From assembly GCA_023423715.1 (NCBI GenBank), contig JAFAFC010000013.1:1-64000 (forward strand): a stretch of 64,000 bases of DNA, in the 5' to 3' direction. Every line of letters begins with the position of its first letter. The stretch's first letter is position 1. The notes under the pieces were generated by a model. That model worked only from the letters and a program-made list of their open reading frames with translations. It did not search any database and was not told where the DNA came from. Made by a program: the position numbers and the translations under genes. This DNA comes from Bacteroidota bacterium. GTDB lineage: Bacteria > Bacteroidota > Bacteroidia > Flavobacteriales > Weeksellaceae. Positions 53,325-62,251 of this stretch are shown here, piece after piece.

Positions 53325-53792
53325 ATGAAATACTTAGTAAAGAACAAGGAGCTCGAATTGAAATATGAAGCAGGTAAAGGTGCTTGGACATATCACATCC
53401 AAGTACCTAACACTAAACATATCGTAGGAAAATGGGGCTCATTGAAAGTATCTGGTACAATTGACAACTACACAATTGACAGTATTAATTTGTTTACGAT
53501 TGGAGGACAAGACAAGCTAATTTCAATTAATGACAAAATCAGGAAAGCAATCAGCAAAAGTGGTGGCGACACTGTAACTGTGACACTTTACTTATTGACT
53601 TCAAAGGAGCCGATTACAGAAAAAGAAATATTAGATACTTTTAGAAATTCGGGTGTTTTAAAATCGTTCAATAAATTACCAAAAGAAGATAGGATCAAAA
53701 TTATTGAAAAAATATCCTCTACAAAATCCGAGGACAAACAAGTAAATCTAATTTTGAAATACATTGACCAATTGGGTGACGACAATGATTAA
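53325..53792 (+). CDS. DUF1905/YdeI-like protein
   Basis: The 155-residue protein has an N-terminal DUF1905 beta-barrel-like domain (YHIQVPNTKHIVGKWGSLKVSGTIDNY, then VTLYLLTSKEP). A helical tail resembles the YdeI/OmpD-associated region (FNKLPKEDRIKIIEKISS). The function of this family is unknown. It lies just past the IS110 element. Confidence 0.78.
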   Translation: MKYLVKNKELELKYEAGKGAWTYHIQVPNTKHIVGKWGSLKVSGTIDNYTIDSINLFTIGGQDKLISINDKIRKAISKSGGDTVTVTLYLLTSKEPITEKEILDTFRNSGVLKSFNKLPKEDRIKIIEKISSTKSEDKQVNLILKYIDQLGDDND

Positions 53793-53888
53793 GCAGTCTT
53801 CACTTGATTTCCTTTCTACTCTCAAGCACAATGGTTTGAACAAAAAAATGGCATTACTTTAAAACTGTCAGTAAAAATAAATTTCAAA

Positions 53889-54878
53889 ATGATTGAAACT
53901 GAAATCTCAATAACCGTAAACAGGAAATCCGATATTACCTTATTAGAGCAAACAATCGTCGGTAACAAGTTCCAATTTCCGGTTTACATTCGGGAATATG
54001 AATTTAGCTATCAAATAAATTTTACAAGTGATTATGAGGAATGGGAATTAGACACGGCTATTCTCAATTCTTTTCCTGGATATGAATTTACCACCGACCT
54101 TGAAAAAGGACGGAAGGAAATACGGGTTCAAATATCCCGATACCAATCAGAATTATCGACTGATGGCTGGGGAAGACGGATTGAAAATACTTTGGATGAA
54201 ACGAAATATCTTGTAAAAGCATCGGTAAATAATCCTGAAAAGTTCAACCCTAAAATCAAAGTCTTGTTTGAAGATAAAGAGCAGTACTACTTTGTAAATA
54301 TTGCAGATGGTGTTAACAGTACAACCGAAGAAAAAGGTTTTTTGCTTCTGGATCATTTTAAAGCCAATGAAACGGATGAAGCAACTTTTTTTAAAGATAG
54401 ATTATACAAATCTCCATTAGAAGCTTTTCATTCAGGATACTATAAGTTATCTGAATTGGTTGACAAGGATTTTAGCACTTATCTTGAAAACAAAAAGAAA
54501 GAAATCAGAGAAATTCAAAAACAACCACGAAAAATCATCAGAGATTTTATAAACGCCTGTAACAGTTCCGATGAAAGTAGTATCCTGAAAAATCTTGACG
54601 AAAATATCGTTTTTGAAGTTCGTAAAAACTGGAAAACAATATTTGAAATCGAAGGGCTTTCAAAATTCAAAGAATATCTGAACTCATCCGATCAACAATT
54701 GTGTGGTAAGAATTTTAAAATCAGGTCATCTTGGAGTTTTAGTTTACCAAACGTGACTATTGGAGTAAAATATTTTCCGCCAGTTACAGAAAAGGATATG
54801 CACCCTACTCAAAAATATGAGCAGATAAGGTTTGTACTAAATGATAAAAAAATCGCTAGTATTTTGTATGAGAATTAG
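53889..54878 (+). CDS. Unrecognised protein with possible NTF2-like C-terminus
   Basis: I cannot name this 329-residue protein. Residues 1-200 show no known motif. The C-terminal third (about 205-325) has the look of an NTF2/SnoaL-like cone: RDFINACNSSDESSILKNL, FEVRKNWKTIFEIEGLSKFKEYL and FVLNDKKIASILYEN. It could be a stand-alone immunity or stress protein. It lies 96 bp after the DUF1905 gene and ends convergent to the receiver-domain gene. Confidence 0.5.
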   Translation: MIETEISITVNRKSDITLLEQTIVGNKFQFPVYIREYEFSYQINFTSDYEEWELDTAILNSFPGYEFTTDLEKGRKEIRVQISRYQSELSTDGWGRRIENTLDETKYLVKASVNNPEKFNPKIKVLFEDKEQYYFVNIADGVNSTTEEKGFLLLDHFKANETDEATFFKDRLYKSPLEAFHSGYYKLSELVDKDFSTYLENKKKEIREIQKQPRKIIRDFINACNSSDESSILKNLDENIVFEVRKNWKTIFEIEGLSKFKEYLNSSDQQLCGKNFKIRSSWSFSLPNVTIGVKYFPPVTEKDMHPTQKYEQIRFVLNDKKIASILYEN

Positions 54879-54889
54879 TGAATTTTATC

Positions 54890-55279
54890 CTAATTGATAA
54901 CGGCTTCTATTACTTTTCTAAAATATTCCGCATCATTACCAATCAGCAAGTAACTTGAAAAACCAATATCTAAAAGATATTTACCCACTTTCTCATCATC
55001 AATATCACTATGTGCAATAAGTTTTATAGTTGGATATTTTGTTCTTAATTCTTGAAGTTCAACAAAAACATTCTTGTTGTAAAAATCAAGGTCGATAATA
55101 CAAATTTTTGGGAGTTCATTTAATGAAGATAATTGTGACAGTCCATCTTCCATGCTTTCTGAACGAAATAAGACTTCAGTTCCCGAAGCAATGAGGTCTT
55201 TACAAATGAAATCTAAAATTGGGCTTTTATCATTGATAAAGGCGAGTGTAATTTTTTTTTGTGCTGTACCAGTTTCCAT
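54890..55279 (-). CDS. Stand-alone response regulator receiver domain
   Basis: The product has a CheY-like receiver domain: KITLAFINDKSPILDFI at the start, the phosphoacceptor Asp in CIIDLDFYNK, and LIAHSD near the Thr/Ser position. No output domain follows, and no histidine kinase is nearby. I chose the ATG at 55279 (about 130 residues). A longer frame to 55375 begins with TTG and runs through the structured leader, which does not look like receiver sequence. Confidence 0.7.
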   Translation of the reverse strand: METGTAQKKITLAFINDKSPILDFICKDLIASGTEVLFRSESMEDGLSQLSSLNELPKICIIDLDFYNKNVFVELQELRTKYPTIKLIAHSDIDDEKVGKYLLDIGFSSYLLIGNDAEYFRKVIEAVIN

Positions 55280-55370
55280 ATCATCATACTTTTTTAAAGT
55301 TGATGTAGCCCTGCACAAAAAGAAAGCGCAGGCAACTACACTTACCGCACATTGAGGCACTGGTATACCC

Positions 55371-55433
55371 GACAACGAATAAGCGAGCGCCCACGCCTAT
55401 GGCATGAGCGTTCTTCCTTATTGTCCCGTTGTC
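55371..55433 (-). other. Structured leader upstream of receiver gene
   Basis: GACAACGAATAAG (55371-55383) pairs with CTTATT and CGTTGTC (55417-55433), broken by a four-base bulge at 55423-55426. On the minus strand it lies 92-154 bp before the receiver ATG, in its likely 5' UTR. It may be a regulatory RNA element. Confidence 0.55.
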
Positions 55434-55502
55434 TAAAAATTACCAGTTTTCAATGTGGGACTTAAAGCAAAAACACTTTAAGTATTTCTATATTTTACAT
55501 AG

Positions 55503-55510
55503 CAAAGATA
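55503..55510 (-). promoter_or_regulatory. Bacteroidota -7 element for receiver gene
   Basis: On the minus strand this reads TATCTTTG, an exact TAnnTTTG. It is upstream of the structured leader. The best TTG candidate is 29 bp away, longer than usual. Confidence 0.4.
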
Positions 55511-55551
55511 CTAAACTCTTGCTATTAGATGTATTAATGCAACAAAAAAGC

Positions 55552-55857
55552 TTAGTCTGAATTAGTTTTGTGATTGATATAATTCTGCTCCAATATTGTC
55601 ATCAAATCTGTTTCCTTATAAATAATTTTGCCACCAATCTGAATATACGGCAGGATATTATCATCACGATATTGCTGTAAAGTGCGTTTGCTAATGTGTA
55701 ACAGTTTGCATACATCTTCGCCCGACAAATAAATTTCTCCATTCATTACGGGACGATAGTTTTTTAATATATTTTCAATACGGTCTCTCAATATCAAAAT
55801 CATTTCTTGATGGGAAATGATTTCTTCATTATCATTCGTCAGTAAATCCATTATCAT
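55552..55857 (-). CDS. Helix-turn-helix protein (excisionase/MerR-like)
   Basis: The 101-residue protein has a C-terminal DNA-binding domain of the MerR/excisionase type (YLSGEDVCKLLHISKRTLQQYRDDNILPYIQIGGKIIY). An N-terminal helical part precedes it. Such proteins act as excision or transfer regulators on Bacteroidota ICEs. Its start overlaps the end of the preceding HTH gene by 26 bp. Confidence 0.88.
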   Translation of the reverse strand: MIMDLLTNDNEEIISHQEMILILRDRIENILKNYRPVMNGEIYLSGEDVCKLLHISKRTLQQYRDDNILPYIQIGGKIIYKETDLMTILEQNYINHKTNSD

Positions 55858-56143
55858 TGGTATTGTACGGCTGTCCAGCTTCGAGCAAAGCCCGTACGTC
55901 CGAGAGTTTATAATAATTCTTGCGGTTCAGTTTGGAATAAGGTAACAGCCCTTTGTCCTTGTAGGTCTGCAAAGTCCGTTTAGTAATCTTCATCATCAAA
56001 CAAACTTCCTGGTTATCTAGCCATTTTTCTTCTTTGAAAATTGAAATGTATTTCATTGTGGCATTTTCGGTCAATTCCAAAAGTGCTTTCAGTTCATTTG
56101 TCATTCCATCCAATGCGGATTTTTGTATTGCGATAACTTCCAT
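55832..56143 (-). CDS. Helix-turn-helix protein, paired regulator
   Basis: The 103-residue protein shares the same plan as its downstream neighbour: QEVCLMMKITKRTLQTYKDKGLLPYSKLNRKNYYKLSDV forms the HTH. The pair may act as a heterodimer or in series. It is translated first and coupled to the second gene. Confidence 0.88.
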   Translation of the reverse strand: MEVIAIQKSALDGMTNELKALLELTENATMKYISIFKEEKWLDNQEVCLMMKITKRTLQTYKDKGLLPYSKLNRKNYYKLSDVRALLEAGQPYNTNDNGFTDE

Positions 56144-56272
56144 AATCTGCTCAATTTTGCTGTGGAAGTGGAATTTATCAAGGATTTGTAAAGGCTTGGA
56201 AAATGTTGTATTGATTGGCGTTGAAAGGTAGTATTTGTCGCCACGATATAAATTTCAAGATAGTTTATTTTG

Positions 56273-56280
56273 TAAATTTG
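56273..56280 (+). promoter_or_regulatory. Bacteroidota -7 element for the PLD module
   Basis: TAAATTTG matches TAnnTTTG and lies 33 bp before the ATG of the two-gene module. A clear TTG at -33 is missing. It also sits in the divergent gap to the HTH genes. Confidence 0.4.
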
Positions 56281-56312
56281 AAGAATATAGGTTACTGATA
56301 AATTAATTTTAA

Positions 56313-57914
56313 ATGGCAGTATTACAAAAAGGCAATTCAAATTATCCGTTTTGGGGAGCATCAATAAGTCTAATCACTGGACTTGACCCGTTAGGCCTTC
56401 AAACAACCTCAGAAGCGACTTACGCCACTATATTGCCTGGAATTTCCAATTTGACTAATCGTCTCCGTTATTATGGGTTTTATTGTTGGCTTTTAGACTT
56501 CTATTTCAAGACCGAGAAGAAAGGCAACTCAAAAGAACAATATCGTTTTATCCGCAGAGCTGAATTGATGATTGCCATAATTATGCAAAGCGAGCGTAAA
56601 GGAGTTCAACAGATAACAGGAAGTAACTTTGCTTCAAACCTAATAAATACAGCTGAGGAAACTTATTTTGACTTAGCCGAAGGAGCAGACAAGGACAATA
56701 CCGATAAAAATGTTTATTGGAAATATCCATCCGGTGCATTCGGACAATATTATTACGGAGCAATGCAGGCACTTTCCTTAATTATTACAGCAATAAATGA
56801 TGATGGAGATGTTATTTACAACATTAGTAAACCACACCCAAGACAAAAAGTTTCTGGGAAACAATTAGCCGAGGCTTTTGAAGGATCATTGTCACCACAA
56901 ATAAAAGAGTTATTTTATATTAATATCAAAAAAGGAAAACTCTACCAAGATGATATTTCAGAACTGATAAAGTATTTTGCGATTGATACGATACAAACAG
57001 AAAATGCCGAATGGCAACTATATGTAGAAATGCTTTTGGACAAAGACGATCCAAGTCAAGAAATGGAAGAACGTTTTACTTTTCACAGAAGGGAAACAAT
57101 TTTGTCGCTCTTAAATACAGCTGTTAAAAATGAAAATAATTACGACTGGTATAGATTTCTATTGGAAAGTTACCGAAAGAAATTGGGAACAAATGGTTAT
57201 CCTGAAACGGAAACTAATATTGGTTGGTACTGCTATCAATTAAATGAGTATTGGCAGTACAGTTGCGGAACAATATTTTGGGCTGTATTACAACATCTTT
57301 ACGATTTCCAACAAGACCAATATCTACCATTGTTTGTAAAGAAATTTTCAAGCAGTATTACAAATGAAATATGCAAAGAGCTAAAGCAAGCTACAGAGCC
57401 AACAAGTTCACTTGCAGAAATTTTGGAGTTAATCCCTGACACAGAAGATGAGGAAAACATCAAAAAGGAAATTGATGCAACAAACGACCCTGTTATGGCA
57501 GCAAAATATGGCTTTATGCTTTTGCTTCAAATATTCAAGAATAATAGAGAGCAACTTCATCCATTGAAAGAATTTATGAGCAGAAAAAAGATAGAAAGGG
57601 ATGGGAATATGGTTGATGGTATCTTGACAGTTCACACAGCAGAAAATGATACACTTCAAGATTTTGTTGAACAATTTATTTTACGCAAAATTATTTACAG
57701 GCACTCAATGGTTGCACTCAGAAAAATGGGCAACGGCTCACAGGCTACCCACAAATTTTTTATTGAGGAACAATACATCCGTTTCATAGATACATTTCCA
57801 CCAAGAAACACATCGCCAAGAATGAGCGCCTTGCAAAACATAATGTTTGATTTACAGGTAATCAACGACCAAAGGGTTTTATCGCCATTACATAAGAAAC
57901 TTTTGATTGACTGA
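56313..57914 (+). CDS. Unrecognised 533-residue protein, partner of PLD-type protein
   Basis: I cannot assign this protein to a named family. The N-terminus has a conserved-looking region with TGLDPLGLQTTSEATYATI and LTNRLRYYGFYCWLLDFYF, and the middle is mixed helical and charged. No signal peptide, TM segment, nucleotide-binding motif or nuclease motif is visible. Its stop overlaps the start of the next gene (TGATG), so the two proteins are probably made together. It is a candidate sensor or scaffold of a defence or mobile-element system. Confidence 0.75.
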   Translation: MAVLQKGNSNYPFWGASISLITGLDPLGLQTTSEATYATILPGISNLTNRLRYYGFYCWLLDFYFKTEKKGNSKEQYRFIRRAELMIAIIMQSERKGVQQITGSNFASNLINTAEETYFDLAEGADKDNTDKNVYWKYPSGAFGQYYYGAMQALSLIITAINDDGDVIYNISKPHPRQKVSGKQLAEAFEGSLSPQIKELFYINIKKGKLYQDDISELIKYFAIDTIQTENAEWQLYVEMLLDKDDPSQEMEERFTFHRRETILSLLNTAVKNENNYDWYRFLLESYRKKLGTNGYPETETNIGWYCYQLNEYWQYSCGTIFWAVLQHLYDFQQDQYLPLFVKKFSSSITNEICKELKQATEPTSSLAEILELIPDTEDEENIKKEIDATNDPVMAAKYGFMLLLQIFKNNREQLHPLKEFMSRKKIERDGNMVDGILTVHTAENDTLQDFVEQFILRKIIYRHSMVALRKMGNGSQATHKFFIEEQYIRFIDTFPPRNTSPRMSALQNIMFDLQVINDQRVLSPLHKKLLID

Positions 57915-60565
57915 TGATACTAGAAAGAGAAAACATACTAACATTGATAGGAAGCAGAAGATATCATTCTGCAATTCTTACTACCTTCAGCTTTGACTTT
58001 TATTTTTTTGAAATGAAAGCAATGAAATGGTTGCGTTCTTGTGGCGTGAGAAACATCAACGTTTTTATTGATGGACATTATTATTCAGAGTTAATGCAAC
58101 AAGCGACAGGAGAAGAAATGCAACTTTCTGCCGGTTATTCACTTTATCCTGTTTTTCAAAAGTCAGTATTCCATCCAAAAATTTGGATGTTGTTTGGTGA
58201 AAAAGAAGGATTGCTTATTGTTGGTTCTGGAAACCTTACAAATTCTGGAAATGGCAACAATGATGAGATTTGGGGAGCATTTCATTTTGATATTCGTTCA
58301 ACCGAAAATTCATCAGTCTTTTCGTCAGCTTGGGATTATCTATCAACTCTTTCATCGTCAGTTAAGGGACAGATGAATGAAAAAACTACAAAATGGATAC
58401 TTGAACATTCTAAATGGCTGAATGAATTGCCAAAGACAAAACCATTTCAATTTTTCGAAACGTCGCAAAAAGAGAAGGTTGCTTTCCTGTTTAATACTGA
58501 AACAACTTCTATTTGGAACGAACTTTTAAAACATCTTAGCAATGAGAAAGTAGTAGAAATAACTACCATTTCTCCATATTATGACAAAAATGGGAAAGTA
58601 TTGCAAGAACTTAATTCTCTTTTTCCTTCAGCCATAGTAAAAGTCATATTGGATGAAAGTGGTTTAATCCCTTCTGCAATGCAAGTGAGCAAAGCGTTTA
58701 CATTTTACGATTGGTGTGATGCAGGCGTAAGCAAAATCCAATATGCAAAATCTGGAAACTCAAAATCAAAACTTCACGGGAAGATTATTCATTTCAAGAC
58801 AAAAAATGGAAAAGAGTTTTGCTTGTTCGGTAGTGCCAATATTACACCTGCAGGATTGGGATTATTGGGCAAAAATTCAAATGCAGAAGTTTCACTTCTT
58901 ATTCAGTCAGAAAAAGGTGGATTATTAAATCAATTAGGCATAAAACTGAAAACAAGCAATAGTAAAAGCCTTGATGAATTTACAGCGACTACAAATCAGT
59001 CAATTTATGAAACTATAATCAAGAACAATCAATTTAAAGTACAGTTGCTTTGTGCAGAGTTGATTTATGATGAATTTATACTTCATTCCACTGGAACTTA
59101 TACCGATGAATTCAAGGTTGTTTTCTTCGATAAACAAAACCGATTTTTGTATTCCAAAACTTTCTCAAATTATGCGAAAGAGCTAAAAATAACAGTCAAT
59201 TTAGAATTAGGCAGTTTCCTATATGTGCAATTGACAAATGTTAATGATGGGATTATCTCAAATAAACTATTAATTTCCGATTATTTCCTTTTGGCGAAAA
59301 CGCATCCTAACCCAAAAACAGAGGAAATTGAGAAAATTTATAGCGAAATTCAAAATGGCGAACTAAGTAAAGTTCTTGACTTGTTGCATTACGCCATCTT
59401 TGACGAAACAGAAAATGAGACAGGAGCCAGCTTTTTAGATAGCAGAAGAAACACGTTTACAAAGTTGAATGATGACAAAGAACCTGAAAAACTTTACGAT
59501 CTCTCTTCCTATAAAGCAATAGAAAATTCTGGATTTGAAAAAAACCTTCTACTCTCTTCTCTTTCCCTACGTGTTTTAGATGTTTTGAAGTTCATCAATT
59601 TAAATGGAATTTCAACAAATAAAAAAGCTGATATAAGTATTGATGAGCAAGAAGACGATTTAGGCAACATAAATGGAAATGAGGAAGGAGAAGTGGCAAC
59701 GGTTCGTAACCTCTCCTTTGTCATGCTTAAATCTGAAAAAAGAAAGTTGATGAACTACTTTGATAACCTTTACAATTACCAACAAGAAATTCTCTATGGG
59801 AATAGTCGACCAAAAACATATAGGCCTACACTTACAGATTTGACTAAATATTTAATCGCTCTTGAGTTGATAAGTGAATACGGAGGGAAATCTGCAAAGT
59901 ATGACGAACAAGACACGCACCATTTTTTCAGTTATTTACCATTTGTAGACGATTATGACAATAACAATGTAAAGGGTTGTTGTTTAAACTTAATTGGCGA
60001 CTTTTTGATGCTGGCAAGAAGCGGATTTAAAGCGTATGAATTTGACTATACAAAAAAGAAAATCGAGGAACTAAAAAAAGAGGCACTCATAAATACAATT
60101 GTTTGCTTAATTAACAATCGATGGAAAGATGATGAATTACATTACTTTTTTACTATGGCTTTAAATGCACTTCATTATTTAGGTTGGAGGAATGTAGATG
60201 ATTTCAATAGCAATTTTGTAGAATTAAAATCCAAAATTAATATTAGAATTTCTGAGTTGAAAAACAGGACAAAAGGATTTGAAAAAAACTTAGAGATATT
60301 TTACGAAAGACTATGTCCTTCGTTTATAAAAGTGATTGAACAGATTGAAGATAAGAACTTTGATACATCAGCAGTTAACGGGCAAATTATTTACAAATCG
60401 CCTTGGGGTTATAGCTACGTTCAGTACGTAAATAAAACAAACGATTTTACTTTAATCAGACCTGGCTTTATGTGGGACTATGATAAAGAAGATTACATAA
60501 AACACAGTCCAGACGAAATTTATTTACCTCTAAAACTCTCATCTTTTATATGCACCGATTTGTAA
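57914..60565 (+). CDS. Large phospholipase D-like (HKD nuclease-type) protein
   Basis: The 883-residue protein has two PLD-type half-sites near its N-terminus. One is HPK at 87-89 with GSGN at 104-107; the other is HGK at 288-290 with GSAN at 306-309. Each half gives the His, Lys and Asn/Ser of an HxK/GSxN site, though the second Asp of classical HKD is not at its usual place. The rest (about 330-883) is helical and unrecognised. PLD-type domains cut phosphodiester bonds in DNA, RNA or lipid, and in defence systems they often act as effectors. No helicase domain is seen. Confidence 0.78.
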   Translation: MILERENILTLIGSRRYHSAILTTFSFDFYFFEMKAMKWLRSCGVRNINVFIDGHYYSELMQQATGEEMQLSAGYSLYPVFQKSVFHPKIWMLFGEKEGLLIVGSGNLTNSGNGNNDEIWGAFHFDIRSTENSSVFSSAWDYLSTLSSSVKGQMNEKTTKWILEHSKWLNELPKTKPFQFFETSQKEKVAFLFNTETTSIWNELLKHLSNEKVVEITTISPYYDKNGKVLQELNSLFPSAIVKVILDESGLIPSAMQVSKAFTFYDWCDAGVSKIQYAKSGNSKSKLHGKIIHFKTKNGKEFCLFGSANITPAGLGLLGKNSNAEVSLLIQSEKGGLLNQLGIKLKTSNSKSLDEFTATTNQSIYETIIKNNQFKVQLLCAELIYDEFILHSTGTYTDEFKVVFFDKQNRFLYSKTFSNYAKELKITVNLELGSFLYVQLTNVNDGIISNKLLISDYFLLAKTHPNPKTEEIEKIYSEIQNGELSKVLDLLHYAIFDETENETGASFLDSRRNTFTKLNDDKEPEKLYDLSSYKAIENSGFEKNLLLSSLSLRVLDVLKFINLNGISTNKKADISIDEQEDDLGNINGNEEGEVATVRNLSFVMLKSEKRKLMNYFDNLYNYQQEILYGNSRPKTYRPTLTDLTKYLIALELISEYGGKSAKYDEQDTHHFFSYLPFVDDYDNNNVKGCCLNLIGDFLMLARSGFKAYEFDYTKKKIEELKKEALINTIVCLINNRWKDDELHYFFTMALNALHYLGWRNVDDFNSNFVELKSKINIRISELKNRTKGFEKNLEIFYERLCPSFIKVIEQIEDKNFDTSAVNGQIIYKSPWGYSYVQYVNKTNDFTLIRPGFMWDYDKEDYIKHSPDEIYLPLKLSSFICTDL

Positions 60566-60572
60566 GTTAAAA

Positions 60573-60600
60573 AATCGGATAACTTTTGGGTTATCCGATT
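60573..60600. terminator. Shared terminator between PLD-type and TIGR02391 genes
   Basis: AATCGGATAAC (60573-60583) pairs perfectly with GTTATCCGATT (60590-60600) around a six-base loop. It separates two convergent genes and has an A-tract on one side. Confidence 0.85.
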
Positions 60601-60604
60601 TGCG

Positions 60605-61405
60605 CTATTTAAGTCCTGTTTTGTAAGTGTTATCAAGTTTGTTATGAATAATTGTAGCTACAACCAATACTTCAGTCATTTCTGAAAGTTGAGTGTCTTC
60701 TAATATTTTCGGGTTATGCGCTTTTGGATTTCGGTACATAGAAAAAAATCCTTTACAGAAGTTGCCGAAACCCTTATGCTCACTTTCTTCGCTTGGATTA
60801 TTCAGCATATTAAAAGCAAGCATAGGTCTTTTGTCTTTTCCTAAAGCAAAACAATCATCAACCAGATCTGCTCCATCTGAAGTATAGCCACTTTTCTGCC
60901 TAAGTCTTTCCGCAACACTTTTTGTGATTTCTAGTATAGAGTGAAAATAATTTTCTTTCAGCCATTCGGCTTCGCAGTATGGTAAAATTTCTGAATGAAC
61001 TCCGATACCGTGTACTTTTTCTTTGATTTTAAGTGACCTGCTTTTAGCTTCTGAAATGGTTTTAGCCTTTTCAACTAGTCGGGGTTGTCCGGTTTTATCA
61101 ATTTCTATCCCTTCGTAAACTAATTTTTCATTGATAGTTGTTCTGTCTCTTTCAAATTCGTCTTCGGAATTATATCTTTTAGGATTTAATAACCTAACTA
61201 CAAATGCCAATACATTATTTCCACAATTGTCTTGTATTTGCTTTTCTTTTAATGCATAAAAAAGTCTGTCGGTTTTGTTTGTACCAATTTGCGATTGAGA
61301 AATATTAGCACCAGCTAAATGTTCTGTGATTTTTGTATGCGTTAATAGATTTGATATAATGTCAGATATATTTCGCAAGGTTATGTCATCAAAGGATTTT
61401 GTCAT
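60605..61405 (-). CDS. TIGR02391 (Hypoth_Ymh) HEPN-type protein
   Basis: This protein belongs to the TIGR02391/Ymh family, a HEPN-fold group often found by restriction and abortive-infection loci. The 266-residue protein has the HEPN RNase-type motif R225-x4-H230 in YRNPKAHN. Conserved SEHKGFGNFCKGFFSMYRNPKAHN and the N-terminal LFYALKEKQ are family-like. HEPN members cut RNA, often to stop phage growth; activity here is inferred. It lies 10 bp after a small membrane protein gene, so the two may be co-transcribed. Confidence 0.82.
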   Translation of the reverse strand: MTKSFDDITLRNISDIISNLLTHTKITEHLAGANISQSQIGTNKTDRLFYALKEKQIQDNCGNNVLAFVVRLLNPKRYNSEDEFERDRTTINEKLVYEGIEIDKTGQPRLVEKAKTISEAKSRSLKIKEKVHGIGVHSEILPYCEAEWLKENYFHSILEITKSVAERLRQKSGYTSDGADLVDDCFALGKDKRPMLAFNMLNNPSEESEHKGFGNFCKGFFSMYRNPKAHNPKILEDTQLSEMTEVLVVATIIHNKLDNTYKTGLK

Positions 61406-61415
61406 TTAAAAATGA

Positions 61416-61688
61416 TTAATTCTGTTTCTGGATTTCCATGTTTTGGATTTCCCTATCTTTTTTCTCACGAGAATAAACCCAAAGTGATAAAAGTCCAAAT
61501 ATAATCAATCCATAAGCTATCCATTTACCAACCTTTTCAATAAATTTAATGAAAACCGAACTTTCATAAGATGAAAAACCTTCGGCTCCCATCGGACCAC
61601 GCCTGTAAAACTTTCGTCGGTTAAGCCAATAGCGAAGTCCTAAACCTGCAATCAAAAATATTATTCCTATAACCAATGATGCGACCAT
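61416..61688 (-). CDS. Small two-TM membrane protein
   Basis: The 90-residue protein has two hydrophobic segments (about 2-22 and 52-70), with a basic loop between them. It is unnamed here. It lies 10 bp upstream of the HEPN gene and past the terminator of the tra operon, so it probably forms a two-gene unit with the HEPN gene. Confidence 0.6.
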   Translation of the reverse strand: MVASLVIGIIFLIAGLGLRYWLNRRKFYRRGPMGAEGFSSYESSVFIKFIEKVGKWIAYGLIIFGLLSLWVYSREKKDREIQNMEIQKQN

Positions 61689-61754
61689 AACAAAACACTT
61701 AAAATCTACTTTTTAAATTTACAAAAAAAACAGTTTTAATATCCCTTAAAAAGA

Positions 61755-61782
61755 GAAATCCTGCTTTTTGTGGCAGGATTTC
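61755..61782 (-). terminator. tra operon terminator
   Basis: GAAATCCTGC (61755-61764) pairs with GCAGGATTTC (61773-61782), with a T-run on the minus strand. It lies 8 bp past the traQ stop and probably ends the transfer operon. Confidence 0.85.
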
Positions 61783-61789
61783 ATTGTTT

Positions 61790-62239
61790 TTAATCAGCAC
61801 TATTAAACTGAAAACTTATCTGTTTTTCATTTCCAAAGCTGTCCGAAATCCAAACATCAAAGGATTGCGAAACGGCAGATGTTGAAGTATAGTACAACCG
61901 AAATTGCTCTGTGGGTAATGGGTATAAATCGTTCGGTAAATATGGTTGCTCATCGTAATACCGCAATGTGCCTTGTCCGTCAAATTGGAAATAGCGAAGA
62001 AAATACTGTGTGTTGCTGTAATTGCCTGTTCGCTGTATGGCAATGCGTATTTCTACCGTTTGTCCATTGGCTACATCTTTTGGAACTGGCATCACGTTTA
62101 CCTCGAAAGGAAAATCGTTCTGTATTTCGAGTTCATCATCTTTACTACAAGATACTAAAGTTACCGAAGCTGTTAGGATTGCCAGCATTACATATATCGG
62201 CACTAATCCTATTCTGAATTTATTAAATATTGCTATCAT
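61790..62239 (-). CDS. traQ: TraQ-type conjugal transfer protein (DUF3872)
   Basis: The 149-residue protein fits the DUF3872/TraQ family of Bacteroidota conjugative transposons. It has an N-terminal TM segment (about 12-30) with a lipobox-like SCSKDD and a C-terminal beta-rich domain. It is the last gene of the leftward traM-N-O-Q run. It would be in the cell envelope. Confidence 0.88.
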   Translation of the reverse strand: MIAIFNKFRIGLVPIYVMLAILTASVTLVSCSKDDELEIQNDFPFEVNVMPVPKDVANGQTVEIRIAIQRTGNYSNTQYFLRYFQFDGQGTLRYYDEQPYLPNDLYPLPTEQFRLYYTSTSAVSQSFDVWISDSFGNEKQISFQFNSAD

Positions 62240-62251
62240 TGTTTTAAGTTT

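Noticed and set aside
55280..55375. TTG-start extension of the receiver gene
   Set aside because: It reads through the structured leader and gives Cys/Val-rich residues unlike a receiver domain.
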